Positions 1 to 11,577 of a stretch of DNA of 64,000 bases are shown one piece after another. The translations under genes were made by a program, and so were the position numbers. Numbering within the stretch: the stretch's first letter is position 1; each line of letters begins with the position of its first letter. The DNA is from Pseudoscleropodium purum (Eukaryota > Streptophyta > Bryopsida > Hypnales > Brachytheciaceae). The stretch lies in contig OZ017803.1 in assembly GCA_963969395.1 (NCBI GenBank), positions 5,332,001 through 5,396,000 on the forward strand, in the 5' to 3' direction. The notes under the pieces are model-generated. The model made no database searches. It worked only from the letters and a program-made list of their open reading frames with translations, and was not told the DNA's origin.

Positions 1-1166
1 CTCGCTTCACCTTCTTCTTGGGCCGCAATCCGGGTTCGGATTCCAAGTACAACCGATCCATATTCTTCGCTCGCTCGATGAAGATCGTGTGGAGTTCGTC
101 GAAGAAAGGACATTGCCTACCGTTGTCAGGTTCCGAGGTCTCCTTACCCTAGACATCGACACCTCACACAACCGCTTAACCCCGAACAGACCAAGGATTC
201 CTGGTTTAAGAAATGACCAATTTGATTGACAATGATGTGGAGAATATAATTCAGAAAGGGCGAAACTTTATACCACCAGATCAGTGAAGAGCACTGCAAG
301 CGTTGGTCAAGAAAATTGGATTAAACAAAGTCCCACGTGACGTACTGGAAAGTGCTTAAACATCGTGAAGTTCAGTATGAGCCCTCTTGTTTTATTAGGA
401 ATTTACAGGAGTGCTGCCTCATACCATGACCGAAACCGAGTCATAACCCCCGCAGTTAAGCGAATTTGAATTGAAACAGTTTCATCATCTCTACATAATT
501 GAATATTGGTATAAATAAAAACTCCATGCGAGTAGGTTGTTCGAAATATAATTAAAATTGGACTAAAGAAAGTCCTACGAAAAACTGCCAAAAGAACGTG
601 GGCCCCAATTGGGGCTTCTAGATCCCTGACGAGTTAATAAGAGAGCTGCCTAACTTTGCGAAATACGATGACAAAAACAAAATTGCAAACCCCACGGTTC
701 AGTAAATTTCAAATAAAAGAGTAGAATCGTCGCTATACTATTGAAAATCGGTGTAAATAAGAAACTGCATAGGAGCAAAAGAGTGGGATGCAAAAACCTT
801 GTATCGATTGACGAGGTTCTTCCATTTACACTTGCACTGGTCGGCACTGCGCCGGTATGAGCGCTCCTTCATCTTCCCCGAAATGAGCTCCCACAACGTC
901 TTGTTCCGCTTCGTTTGCGTGAAATCTTTCTCCAGCTCCGCACGGATAGCAATAAATTCCTCCGTCTCATGGTATCCCCACTGCGGAATCCGGTCATCCT
1001 TCTTGTTATTCCCCGCAACCCGGCCTCGTCCATCCGGGGTTGTCGCCGCCATCTCGGAGCCCATGTCCGAGGAGCCTTGCATAGACGAGAAGCTCGGCAT
1101 GCTCGTCATAATTGTCAAGTGATCCCCCATCAGCCCCGTCTGTGGCGGTCGCATAGCGTACGCCAT
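1..1166 (-). CDS. Trihelix (GT-3-like) transcription factor, 3' end beyond window
   Basis: This is a plant-specific nuclear DNA-binding protein of the trihelix family that binds GT-type promoter elements. Exon 1 is 798-1166 (123 codons) and exon 2 runs from 148 to the window edge; the intron is 649 bp with GT/AG ends and phase 0. The start at 1166 (MAYAMRPP) gives a Met/Ser-rich leader of about 60 residues. The trihelix follows at residues 60-123, with the expected tryptophans in PQWGYHE, LWELI and CKWKNL and the AIRAELE and TKRNK motifs typical of the GT-3 subgroup. Exon 2 continues with GRQCPFFDELHTIFIERA, the conserved block after the trihelix, and ends in a basic PKKKVKR stretch that could be a nuclear localisation signal. 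An intron straight after NRYK is a familiar place in this family. Family membership is firm; the exact orthologue is an inference. Confidence 0.9.
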
Positions 1167-4100
1167 AGCTACTAATTCCAATGCCCAATCCCTCGTTGCG
1201 AAAAATCTTATTCTATCCCTCCATTGAATGCAGTTAGATAATTTCAATGCTTTACAATTAGTTCGAACTTGTAAAAATTATATAAGTGTTCCTCCATTGA
1301 ACCCACACTCCGTGCAGTATGACATCTGCTCCATAAGAAAGCACTACAATGACAGGCCACTCAAGAATAAAAACCCTAACTCAGAATGAAGCTCCCGCTG
1401 GCTCGCATTGCCATGAATTTGCAAACGAATATCATTGTGCGCCAACACCGCTGGGGTGGGCTTCTCCTTCACAATTCGGAATCGCGGCCCTTGCATAAGA
1501 CCACGACGGCTGAAGCTGTCCATGGACTTGGAGGTCGAATCCTAAATGAAATGAGCTATGGCGCATTCACGATTAGAATTCTGCGACAAAACCTAAAACC
1601 GACAGAGGGACTGAAGTCTGGAAGCTAAAAACAATCGTATTTGGTGCCTTGTAGAGCTTGCGTGTTGGCCCTTCAGGCAACTATTGTAATGAAAATATGG
1701 AAAAACACTAATTTGTATATTATACTATAAAACTCTTTTGCAAGTTGGAGCGTCCTCCGACACTACCCAAGTCCCATATCCCAGTGAATCCTCAAAATAT
1801 GATTGGCGAAGAGCTGAAAATTGGGATTTGAGGTTTCACACTAAAATTGTCCACCTCCTCAAACATACACTATTTGTACATGTTTCTTTTTAAGAGCCTT
1901 GAGCAATGTATAAATGGTGTATATTTGAGGAGGTGGGTGATTTTAAAGCCCTCTGCCATTTCAGCTTCAAAATTTCTTAACAAATTCCACAAAGCTCAAA
2001 AAAATATGGAACAACTGCATTAAATGCCAATTCTACTTATCTTTGAAGGAAAATTTTTGGAAAAATATTTTAAGAAGCTTCACCTCCCTGAAATTCAATC
2101 TCAACTCATAAATGGGCAACTTATAGACATCCTACTTCATGTGTGAAGTCCAAAGGTCAAATTTCCCTAATAAGAAGTCCCATATCACTCTAAAATGCCT
2201 ATATGGCAACACTTCATGAAAAAATTGTTCCAAAAAGAAGTGGCACTTCAAGGTCAAATTGGATTTAACGAAAATAGAAATCAAACTTGATCTACAAGTT
2301 CCAACAATTTTTTGGAGGAAAAAACACTATATAAAAAGCATCCTAATGGGCCAAAATTTTGTTCAAATCAATTTGATACAAAAAGTGCCACCAAAATGGA
2401 TTTTTAATTTTTTAATTCATTTTTGGACACCTAATTTTTAGATAATAATGTACATGAGATGAAATGAGACTTAAAGGGGGGACTTTGATCTTCATACTAA
2501 AAAGTCTCAAGTCCTATATTTGATATTTTTAGTTCACTTTCTACAACCATGAAATTAGAATTTGGCCTTGAACCAAGACTTAGAAGGTTGGCTAATTTAG
2601 GACATAGAATAAAGTGGCCTTAAACCATGACAAGATTTCATTGCTTGTGCAATAAAGCAAAAATATTCACCTAAATTTCATTTCAAGAAGTTTTCAATCC
2701 ATCTTGGTAAACCATGTGACACATAGCCAAATGAATGAAAAAAATACTCTTTTGTTGAATTGGTCAAAAACATTCATCAAATTTCATCAAGTCTTTCAAA
2801 TCAAATTCTATATTTGGAAGGATTTTTATTCTCAATTACACATAATAGAATCTTGTCATACATTTTAAATAAGAAGAATTAGATTTAGTTCACTAACTAT
2901 TTAATAAATATATTTAGAGAGAGTGGTTGGGAATGACTTATATTTTGAAGGGCACATCAAAATATAGTTGGGCATTTAGAAGTGATTTGAAGAACTCACA
3001 TTTTACAATTCTACAATTGAACATGAGAAAATTTCATTATTAAAGTTACATCTCAAGGAAAGATGTTAGTTGTTGAATCCTCAATCCAATGTTTATATTT
3101 TGTCCATAATTTAGCAAATAAAGGAGTCAAATATATGGTAGTGCTCTATATATTCTAAATATTGCTCCCTAGGGTTCAAGCACTCCACAGAAGGTCACCT
3201 TAAATATAGGGGACCGACTAAGATTGCCAATTCCACACTTCCAACTTTCCCAAACATAAGCACGGGGGAGAGCACAACGACACATCCTTCATGGACGTCC
3301 TTGAGGTCATGACGGCAATCGCTCATGTGAGCAGAGAAATGCAAAACATTAAATGCATCTTGTAGCAATTGAAACAAAATGGCGTACCAAGCAGTGGAGA
3401 CCTAATTCCCCATTCCCATATCTGCGCATGGAGTAATGGAAAACCAACGCTCTGATTTAGGACTTGTTATCAGAACTCGAAAAGAGCACAAATCCTGAAT
3501 ATTTACTCTCAGGCTTGAGTCCAAAACTGATCCATCCAAAAGACATGCATGTGCAATTATTGCCACCCTTGCACTTAGCCCAACATCACATAAGGGCTGG
3601 CCAAGGGTGCAATTAATCGTGTCTCAATAAACAACTAAAAACAGAGCAGTCCTTTCAGCTGCATGTAAGGAAACCAATTTCACGAGTGGTCTTCAAACAA
3701 GTTCTGGCACTTGAGCAGGCCAGTATAGTTTTGAAGCACCTACAGGAACAAAAAAGGGGTGACTTCACAAAAAGTGCAATCAATGAATTGGTGCAATTAA
3801 GGTTTTCCAGACTCGTTTCATTTGAAAAGGATGCTAACCTACTCACAAAGCACATGTTGAAATAAAGAGGAAAAGATCCCAATTGCAAAGACAAGCGAAC
3901 AATGTCCTGCTTACATCATGTATTGTCAAGCCTTTGAAGCCTCTCAATACAAACATTGACATTGCAGGAAAGAAAGGCATCTGCATCACCTGCATCAGCC
4001 AGGCAACTACGTCTCTGCCGTCATACTAATGTAATTATCTCCTTGCGCTCTTCTAAAATAAATATCCTGAAATTTTTTAATCCCAAATAATTTTTTACTA

Positions 4101-4393
4101 TCTTTTAAAACAATGACACTGAGAGGAGGAAACACCATTACTGGGGTAGTGGACAGTGCAAATTCATCTCATGCTACCTAGACTCGCAACATTTTTCAAA
4201 CATTGTCTTCAGAATTGTCATCTCAGCATATGACATTGTCGAAATACATAAGTTATTTGGATACACAACATCATGTGATATTAAAAATAAATAATAAATA
4301 AAATAAAAGCTAACTTTACTAGGAAGCAGGAGTCTCTTATTGGGAAGATGACTGACCCAGATGTATGTGAGCTAGGGAAGCACACTGTCATTG
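1167..4393. other. Spacer between trihelix gene and UFL1, AT-rich
   Basis: I see no gene here. Both neighbours are on the minus strand, so the left part is the trihelix promoter and 5'UTR and the right part (about 4200-4393) is the UFL1 3' flank. Most of 1640-3180 is very AT-rich with only short chance reading frames. A foldback repeat lies at 1849-1941. Around 3200-3900 the composition is more balanced, but no frame shows a recognisable domain. Confidence 0.6.
1849..1941. repeat. Foldback repeat
   Basis: The left arm (about 1849-1875, CCACCTCCTCAAACATACAC) is nearly the reverse complement of the right arm (about 1913-1937, GTGTATATTTGAGGAGGTGG), with about 37 bp between them. The transcript could fold into a hairpin. 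It looks like a degenerate MITE or a local inverted duplication; no flanking target duplication is obvious. Confidence 0.55.
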
Positions 4394-7300
4394 TTATTGC
4401 CTATCACTTGTGGTCGAAGCAGATGACGAGGATGATGATACAATAGACTTCAATTTGGGAATAAGCATCTCCAACTCTTCCTGTTTTCTGGTGATTTCGT
4501 CAGGAGAGTCGCTTTCCTGTGTCAAATATAACAAAAATTAGGTAAGAGAGGCATTCAACTGGTAGGGACAGTCTAAGATAACCAGTCACTTAGAAACAGA
4601 ATAAACTACTACGTACAAGTGAAGCATAAACCTTTGAGTTGGCAGCGGCTTGTAAGGACAGAAGTTGAACGGTGCACTTATGATAGTCCATTAAGACTTC
4701 AAAGACGTCATCAGCAATCGATCCCTGACCTCAGAAGCCATCGGGAACACACATAAGTTCCAGTACTAGGTAGGCAATTTCTTCAAACCGTCTTATAAGG
4801 GCCACATGGTAAGGTGGTTGTGCCTGATTCTCCAGAACCACAAACCGCACTACGCGCAGATCGATTGACATACATAACCTCTCCACATAAAGCAAAAATA
4901 TAGAGCAACTGAGAAGTCAATCTTGAATGATTCTTAGCGAAGGACAACATGATGCACAAAATTTTCCGCACTTAAGGTGCAGCATACCAACCTTTAATCG
5001 CAAAATAGCTGCTGACACTGCCCTGCCCGGTGCCTGGAGAGCCCGACTATGAACCTGTACGAGTTCAAGAAAGTACAAACAGTGTGGACCAATAAATATG
5101 CATGACGAGCAGCATTGCAACCAGCTATGAATGACAGCAACAGGCCTGAGATGAAAGAGTGACTAAAAACGAGCACGTAGAGGGAATACCTACCTGAACA
5201 AAGAGGAGGCTCACGACTTTTGGCAGCAGTGCTACAGAATCAGTCTCATTCTCAACTTGTAATGCCAAATCCTGTCCCGACACCAAGCACACATTGTCTT
5301 TCCAGCTAATTAGGGTCATAAAACCACAGCAATCAAAACTTGTTCAAACAATTAAATCATCAACAGTCCCAAACTTTGCACTCACGCATAAATTCTCTCC
5401 AAAATCAGTGGTAACTAAGAAACAAGATAGTTAGCACTTCAGGATAATAGATGAAATTAGCATTGAAATCAGTCAAGACCAGTAGTGACGCATCAAAGCA
5501 AATGACGGCAGTATATTCTTCCCAGAAGTGCTAACAGGTAATGCCAAACACCTCAGATATAAAACTTGACTATCATTTAGTCAAAGAAGAAGCAAAGCTA
5601 ACCCAATTACCGTTGAAAATTACCTTGCGATAGGAGAATAATAAGGCCCGCTCAGATTTTTTATCAAGCTTCTTCAGACGCAAGCCGCTGAATTAAAGAA
5701 AATATCAGTAGGTACGTAACTTTCATACTTTGTAAGGATGTTGTTCGTCTGTGTCACTTTGGATATGCAAACATCCAAAAATAATAATATATAATCAACC
5801 AGGCTCAATTTTCAATCATCCATGCATCTCAGGCTGCTCATTCTGATCCATACACATCTAATAAACAGATGTTTGCCGAGAACAATAGGCCAGTACCTCT
5901 GAGTCACAACTGCTTCAAACGCCCTTTCAAAAGCATCCACGTTCTGCATAAATTCGTCCCCATTCACCATCAATAAAATGTACCAGTATGCAATCCAATA
6001 ACATGGAAGTGCCACATAATCCTGGCATTAATGATTTTATTTTTTTGTGACTTGCTCCCTATTTACAGACCATATACAAACCCACGATAAGAATAATTAT
6101 ATCAATTATGGATACCTTTCCATCCAAACTTTCAACCAACTCCGAAGCCTTTACGGAAAGTGCGCGGCCTGCTAACGACTTAGCCTGCATCATCGTCAAC
6201 CAACAAATCAAAGAACTGTCAAAAATCTGTACCAAAAAACACAGGACCAATATTCAGCTATCAATAGACCTTTACATGGACTACTTGTTTCTACGTATGC
6301 AATAGACTTATCATACAGAAGGAACAAAATTCCAAACTCATGCTTGCAACTCGGACGACTTATAACATGTTCTTTAGTTTTTATAAGTTCAAAATGTAGA
6401 GGTGATGTGAAAGAAATTAATAAGGTATTAGATTATCTCAGAATCTTGATGGTGAAAATGCACACAATCAAGTCCAGGTTCATCGGTTAACAAGAACTTT
6501 GTAACCATTCGACCTCGTATCCGACCCAATTTTCTCATCATTGCAGCATTACCAAGGACATCCTTTGCAAGGAACTCAATGGTTCTGTTCCTTTGATATC
6601 TGCTCCGGCCACTCCATCATCAACCAAATCTTCCTCTCCCTGCATCCATGCATGCAAAACACAATCATCAGATGCCAGCAAATCCTTTTCAAGTCAGCTG
6701 AAACTAATTAAACAATTAGGACAAATAGAATAAAATTGAAATAAGTATCAACAAACATACCTGGGTAATTAGAAAAAAATCTACCAATTCAGTTCCAGTG
6801 GTTCGTAAAAGATGCCGATGCAATACGACCTGAGCAAGACCAGTTCAATATTAAGAAATTTCATAAACCTGAGAACAGAATTCTAAGATATTTCTAATCA
6901 TAACAGAACTAACACACTAGCCTATCACACTAGCAATGGGACACACAGAGATATGCAACGAATCTGAGAATGGAGCATAGATAGATATATTCATTGGCTC
7001 TGTCCTTCGAACAGAGACTTTGGACAGAGACTATAGTTTCTGAATCGAGTTTCCAATTTCTATCTACAACCGCATTCATACTGCACAACGCAGTTAGAGT
7101 TTGGTCGGAGAGGGTACGACTGGTAGGATGGTGGGGTCCGATTTTGATTTTGATTTTTAATTTTGCTTGCGTATCATGGATTCGATGTTTCTTTGTTTAA
7201 TTTCCCCACTATCCACTATCAATAAACCGATATTGTTGATTACCTAGGGCAGAGCCTCACGGTTCTTGTTTTAAATGTGACCAAGACCACGCCTTGGAAC

Positions 7301-10300
7301 TTGCATATTACATCGTGACCCTCATACGTTTCTCAAATGTGGTCTGTACCCTAAGAAGATTTAAGTGCTCACCCCAGTTTTTTCGTTGTCTTCAAAAAGT
7401 TCAAGGGCCTTCGAATAAAGCTGGAAATTGGGATAGATCTACAAAAGCGAACCAGTCGTAATCAGCTGCTGAATACACACAGGAACCAATAAGGACGACA
7501 GAACGATGCAACTAAAAGACGTTCGTTAGCCTGTTATATGCAGTGCAAACAAATACTGGAGTAGTATAATTACCCCATCTATCTTATGCTGCAAGATATC
7601 CATCCGGCGACGGCGGTTTTCTGCTTGAGCTGAAGCAAGAGCATGTTTTGCTTGTATTGCAGCAGCCACCACTCTAGGCCTGAGCAACTTTGCCAAGGCT
7701 CTTACAAGAACACCATCTTCTTCCTCCTCTGCAGAACACAATCGTGAGTGTCGTGCAATTCTACCATCATCATTTCTCAGATCAGAATATCAGGTAACGA
7801 AGTAATATTTCACCTTATTAAGTATGTGATCATACCCGACAACTGCCTTGCCCAAGTGAACTATCCTTGAAAAAAAGTAATATTACAACTGAAAAAACTA
7901 AGTGAGATATTAGAGTCAAAAGGCCATTACCAACCCCTGCAGTTTCCAAGTCAGGGAACCACTCGAGAATTTTAGAAGCCAGAAACTCCGAAGTAAAAGT
8001 GTCGTCCTCATCATGCACAGTGTTAGCAATTGTTTCTCCAGGTTGTTTCTCTCCCTTGGATTTACTACCCCGTCTTTTCCCCTTCCCCTCTTTTGCGATA
8101 ATAGTTTCAACCTCTGCCGCTGGTCTGGTTGTTCCACTGCTTTGATTGCCTTTCTTTCGTCTTCCTCCTTTGACCTGGGCAGAAACACCAGCTTCTATGC
8201 CAACTTCTGAACCAGGATTCAAATTCCCTGAAACTATTTCCTCAGAAACGGATTGAACAGTGACTTTAGTGGGCTTCTTGTTTGCCTCATTTTTCTTGGC
8301 CAGTTCACGGGCCAAATTCTCAGATTTTTCAAGAAGGTCCTGTCCAAAGAGAGACACTGTCATTTCCTAATAGTTCTGATAAAAATCTAAACATCTGAAC
8401 ACATGATAGCAGCCCCTGTCAAAAGAACAATGTAATCGAAGATGACAAGCCAAAAGTTCATTCAAAATTGGAAGAATCAAGCGTTACGTACAATGTAGGA
8501 TTTCAGAATTTAAGCGTAGGGTAGTGCAGCAGCTCCAGTAGAGAAATATAGCATGCATAATATCCTCACGGGATGTAAGACGCAAAATGGAAAGTCAAAC
8601 GACGAGGAAGGCATTCCATACCTTGACAAATGCAGTACTTATCAAGCAGGTCTCGGCCTGTATAATAGCCGTATCGTCCTACAACCACATAGACACACGT
8701 TGAGCGTTGCACTTCTTGTGACAATCGTTCCATTGAGGACACACTCACAAGACGATTTCTTCAAGTAAAAAGGATCGTAGGTGCTCGTAGTCAGCAGCTC
8801 CATGCGCATAATTGCAAGTAACCCTTCTATCATTCCCAGTATTTGAAAACAACCTAGGAGATAACCAAAAGACAACTCCAATGAGCTCTCTTGTTCATCA
8901 CTCCCCAAGAAAATCGCATATTGTTAGCCACTAAACCTGTTGATAGCTGATCGATGTTCTTAGTTCTTACCTTGAGGGCCCTTTGCACACTTGGACAGAG
9001 CATCATCAGTTTTGCTGCATCTGTAGCCTCAATGGATGGGGGCACCAGCGGCAAAGCATCAAACCTACAGACACGAATCCTATGCTTTAGTTCCAAACTC
9101 TAAAATACACAACAAGAGAAAAAAAACAGCTGACTTAACAGTGTCACAAGAACATAAATTCATTGAAACAACCTATTCCACAAGCATGGAGTTGACTTCA
9201 CCTTTGGGATTCGATGTCCTCCATTACTCTGTTAAAAAGTACGTCAATGAAAATCTTTCCTGCTATAATAACTTCCTGGAATATATCGAGCTAAGCATAT
9301 CATATCCACTTTTTATACAAAATATAAAGAGACTGATTTACCATGTATTTCCAGCAATTGCTTCCTCGGCCGCTGCATCCAACTGACTGATTATTGACGG
9401 GTGAACAAAGACAGAGTCTAAAGCAATACCATCTTTGTACATTTCCTGCATGTCAACAAAGAGGATTGGGAACTGTTTAGAATAAAGATATTACAAAATA
9501 TCCAGAACAAAGGGTTCCCAAGAGGCGTATTTGAGTAAGATAAGAAAGTTCAGAGTTTAAAAGCACAGTTATATAATGTAGATAATTGCAGTTAAAATCT
9601 AATGACAACCCAAAATAATAAGGTGAAGACCTGAAGATATTGCTTCGGTTGAGGCACATTCAGCTTCCGCAATATATCATATGAGATGTGACCATTCTGC
9701 TTGAAACATCCAGTTCATCAGTAGCTCGTCTAGACATCATTCTGCAAACAAAAGACTTACTAGCAAGAAACCCCTAGTATAGCTATAGGCATCGAGTGTC
9801 ACTACTGGAGACAGAATTTACCTGCGAAAAAAATGCCTCCACACTTCCTCGTTGTGCTCCAGCAAATACCTGAGTGAAAAAAGCAGTCTTACTAGTTTAT
9901 ATCTGATCAGCATCTTCTGGCTACTGTAATCTACTGTCAAAAGCTCAGAGTCAGATGTTTGTAAATTCAGGTTGCAAAATTCATACCTATTCTACCAGAT
10001 GCTCAAACTTTACTAAAAAACGTAAGTTTATTGAACATTGGTATATTAGAAGATTAATTTTCACATACTGACAGAAAAACATGCGTAGGACCAGAAAAAA
10101 ATTTAACCAATTTACAGAGACGTAGGATGCAGCCATGATCAAATAGTCAAAAGTCTGTACTTTCCTACATCGCAAGAAGAAACGCTAACACGTCATGGTT
10201 GTGCATACATCGATATCTCAAACACAGAAAGCAAGACCATCTGGATTCTGGAATTGTAAAAGAAACTTCAAGTTGAAAAACCTAGTTAGACATACTTAAG

Positions 10301-11524
10301 CAAGGAGCAGTACCGCAGGTGTGTAGACAGCGTTTCCACCACGAAGTGATCCTTTCACTTCCCCATCTGCTATCAGTTGATGAAGGACTGACTGGAAAAG
10401 GCCTCCATCTCCAGTCACTTTAGTTGTTGGTCCTTCGTCTCCCTCTCGCATCTGCTGTTGAAGAAAGCTCCAGAGACTGGTCACTGGAGTGGGAACCATT
10501 AAAGCTCGCACTGCCCCTCGGACAGTTGCCCGAATTCGTGCAACAAACGCTGGAGTGTACAGCTGACCCCCTTCCAGCTTTCCATGAATCTGTCAAATCA
10601 ATGATAAATGTCACCTATCGTATGATCCATTGAACCAAACTTTAAGCATGATATTTGGTATAACTGAAACCCGAGCACAAGGCGTGAAACCACTCACCGA
10701 TGTCCCTAAACGGGCAGACAAGACATTGGTTATCAATTCCGCTCCAACGGAAAATCGACGAGCGAGCTCTCCAACAGAAATCTGGCCAGCGACTTCCAAC
10801 GACTCATTGATCTCTTCTGCAATGGAATCCCAATAACCGGAAGAGAGAATTTCCCCTTGCAGCAATGATAACGATGCATCGCTTTGAACAATCTGTTGAG
10901 CTTGTCTTTCACAATGTATAAGTTCCACACCAAGAGTACCAGACAGGTCCACTAGCGTAACCCTCCCCAGCCGCTGAATTTCCAGTTCAATCTCACGTCT
11001 TAACTCGTCCTGCATTGATCCGATCACATCGCTGAGATAATAATAAGCACAGATCCCAAAGCCGGCATCGCTCAATTAAGAACGACAAAATTCAGCACGG
11101 AACAACTACAAGGGACTCGTGTAGAATCGGTAACCTCCGCTGCAATCCCAACTCCAGCTTCTTTGATCAAAGACCTGCCCTGCATAATTCTGTAACCTTG
11201 TAATTGTAGTCGGGATTAGGGTTCCAGAATTATGCAGGGTAAAGACTTTGATAAAGAAAAAAGTATGTCCGCATTCGCGAATTATTCCTTCATGAATGTC
11301 CAATTGTCTGGCTCTACCGTAGACGACATTGAAAAAGGTCATTACCGCACCTGAGTAATGTACTCTTTCCCAGAGACTGTGTGAAGCAGGTCGTTATCCA
11401 GAAGCTCAAGCTCCCGAAGCTTGGACACAAGCTCCACTACATTCCGCTCCGACAGTCGGACCTTGGCTTTTGCATTCTGAGCTTGCTCAAATAGTTTCTG
11501 GAGCTCTTCGATGTCCAGATCCAT
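4394..11524 (-). CDS. UFL1: E3 UFM1-protein ligase 1 (UFL1), 20 exons
   Basis: UFL1 transfers the ubiquitin-like UFM1 from UFC1 to targets, mainly at the ER surface, as a scaffold-type ligase without RING or HECT, working with DDRGK1. Exons from the start: 11351-11524, 10698-11009, 10314-10589, 9822-9869, 9631-9696, 9342-9445, 8971-9064, 8622-8678, 7931-8366, 7574-7728, 7373-7438, 6761-6829, 6553-6639, 6116-6184, 5897-5943, 5624-5687, 5194-5271, 4992-5054, 4632-4724, 4394-4516. They sum to 2481 nt (826 aa plus stop), close to plant and animal UFL1 (about 800-820 aa). Recognisable blocks include LSERNVVELVSKL and GKEYITQ at the N-terminus, QLYTPAFVARIRA, AEEAIAGNTW, a Lys-rich disordered stretch near residues 440-490 (exon 9), and VALLPKVVSLLFVQ and ALQAPGRAVSAAI near the C-terminus. 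The tail is Ser-rich. All phases close and no break is seen. Confidence 0.95.
11168..11253. repeat. Inverted repeat inside UFL1 intron 1
   Basis: The arm near 11168-11198 contains CCCTGCATAATTCTG and the arm near 11222-11253 contains its exact reverse complement CAGAATTATGCAGGG, with imperfect pairing running further outward through GATCAAAG / CTTTGAT. It is a foldback of about 30-bp arms within the 341-bp first intron of UFL1, probably a small MITE remnant. Confidence 0.6.
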
Positions 11525-11557
11525 TACAGCTGCGTACTGATTACAGGGAAGAAGCAC

Positions 11558-11577
11558 AAAAAAAAAAAAAAAAAAAA
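11558..11577. repeat. Poly(A) run (poly(T) in the UFL1 leader)
   Basis: Twenty consecutive A residues lie 34 bp upstream of the UFL1 start codon. On the UFL1 strand this is a T tract followed by a pyrimidine-rich stretch ending in CAG, so it could be the pyrimidine tract of a 5'UTR intron acceptor. It may also be a plain homopolymer. Confidence 0.7.

Noticed and set aside
6420..6600. Open minus-strand frame continuing past UFL1 exon 13 (reads like TIEFLAKDVLGNAAMM)
   Set aside because: It is in a different frame from the exon, has no UFL1 similarity, and a GTAATG donor at 6552 gives a perfect join to exon 14.
8013..8210. Plus-strand frame opposite UFL1 exon 9
   Set aside because: It is the antisense shadow of the Lys-rich coding exon.
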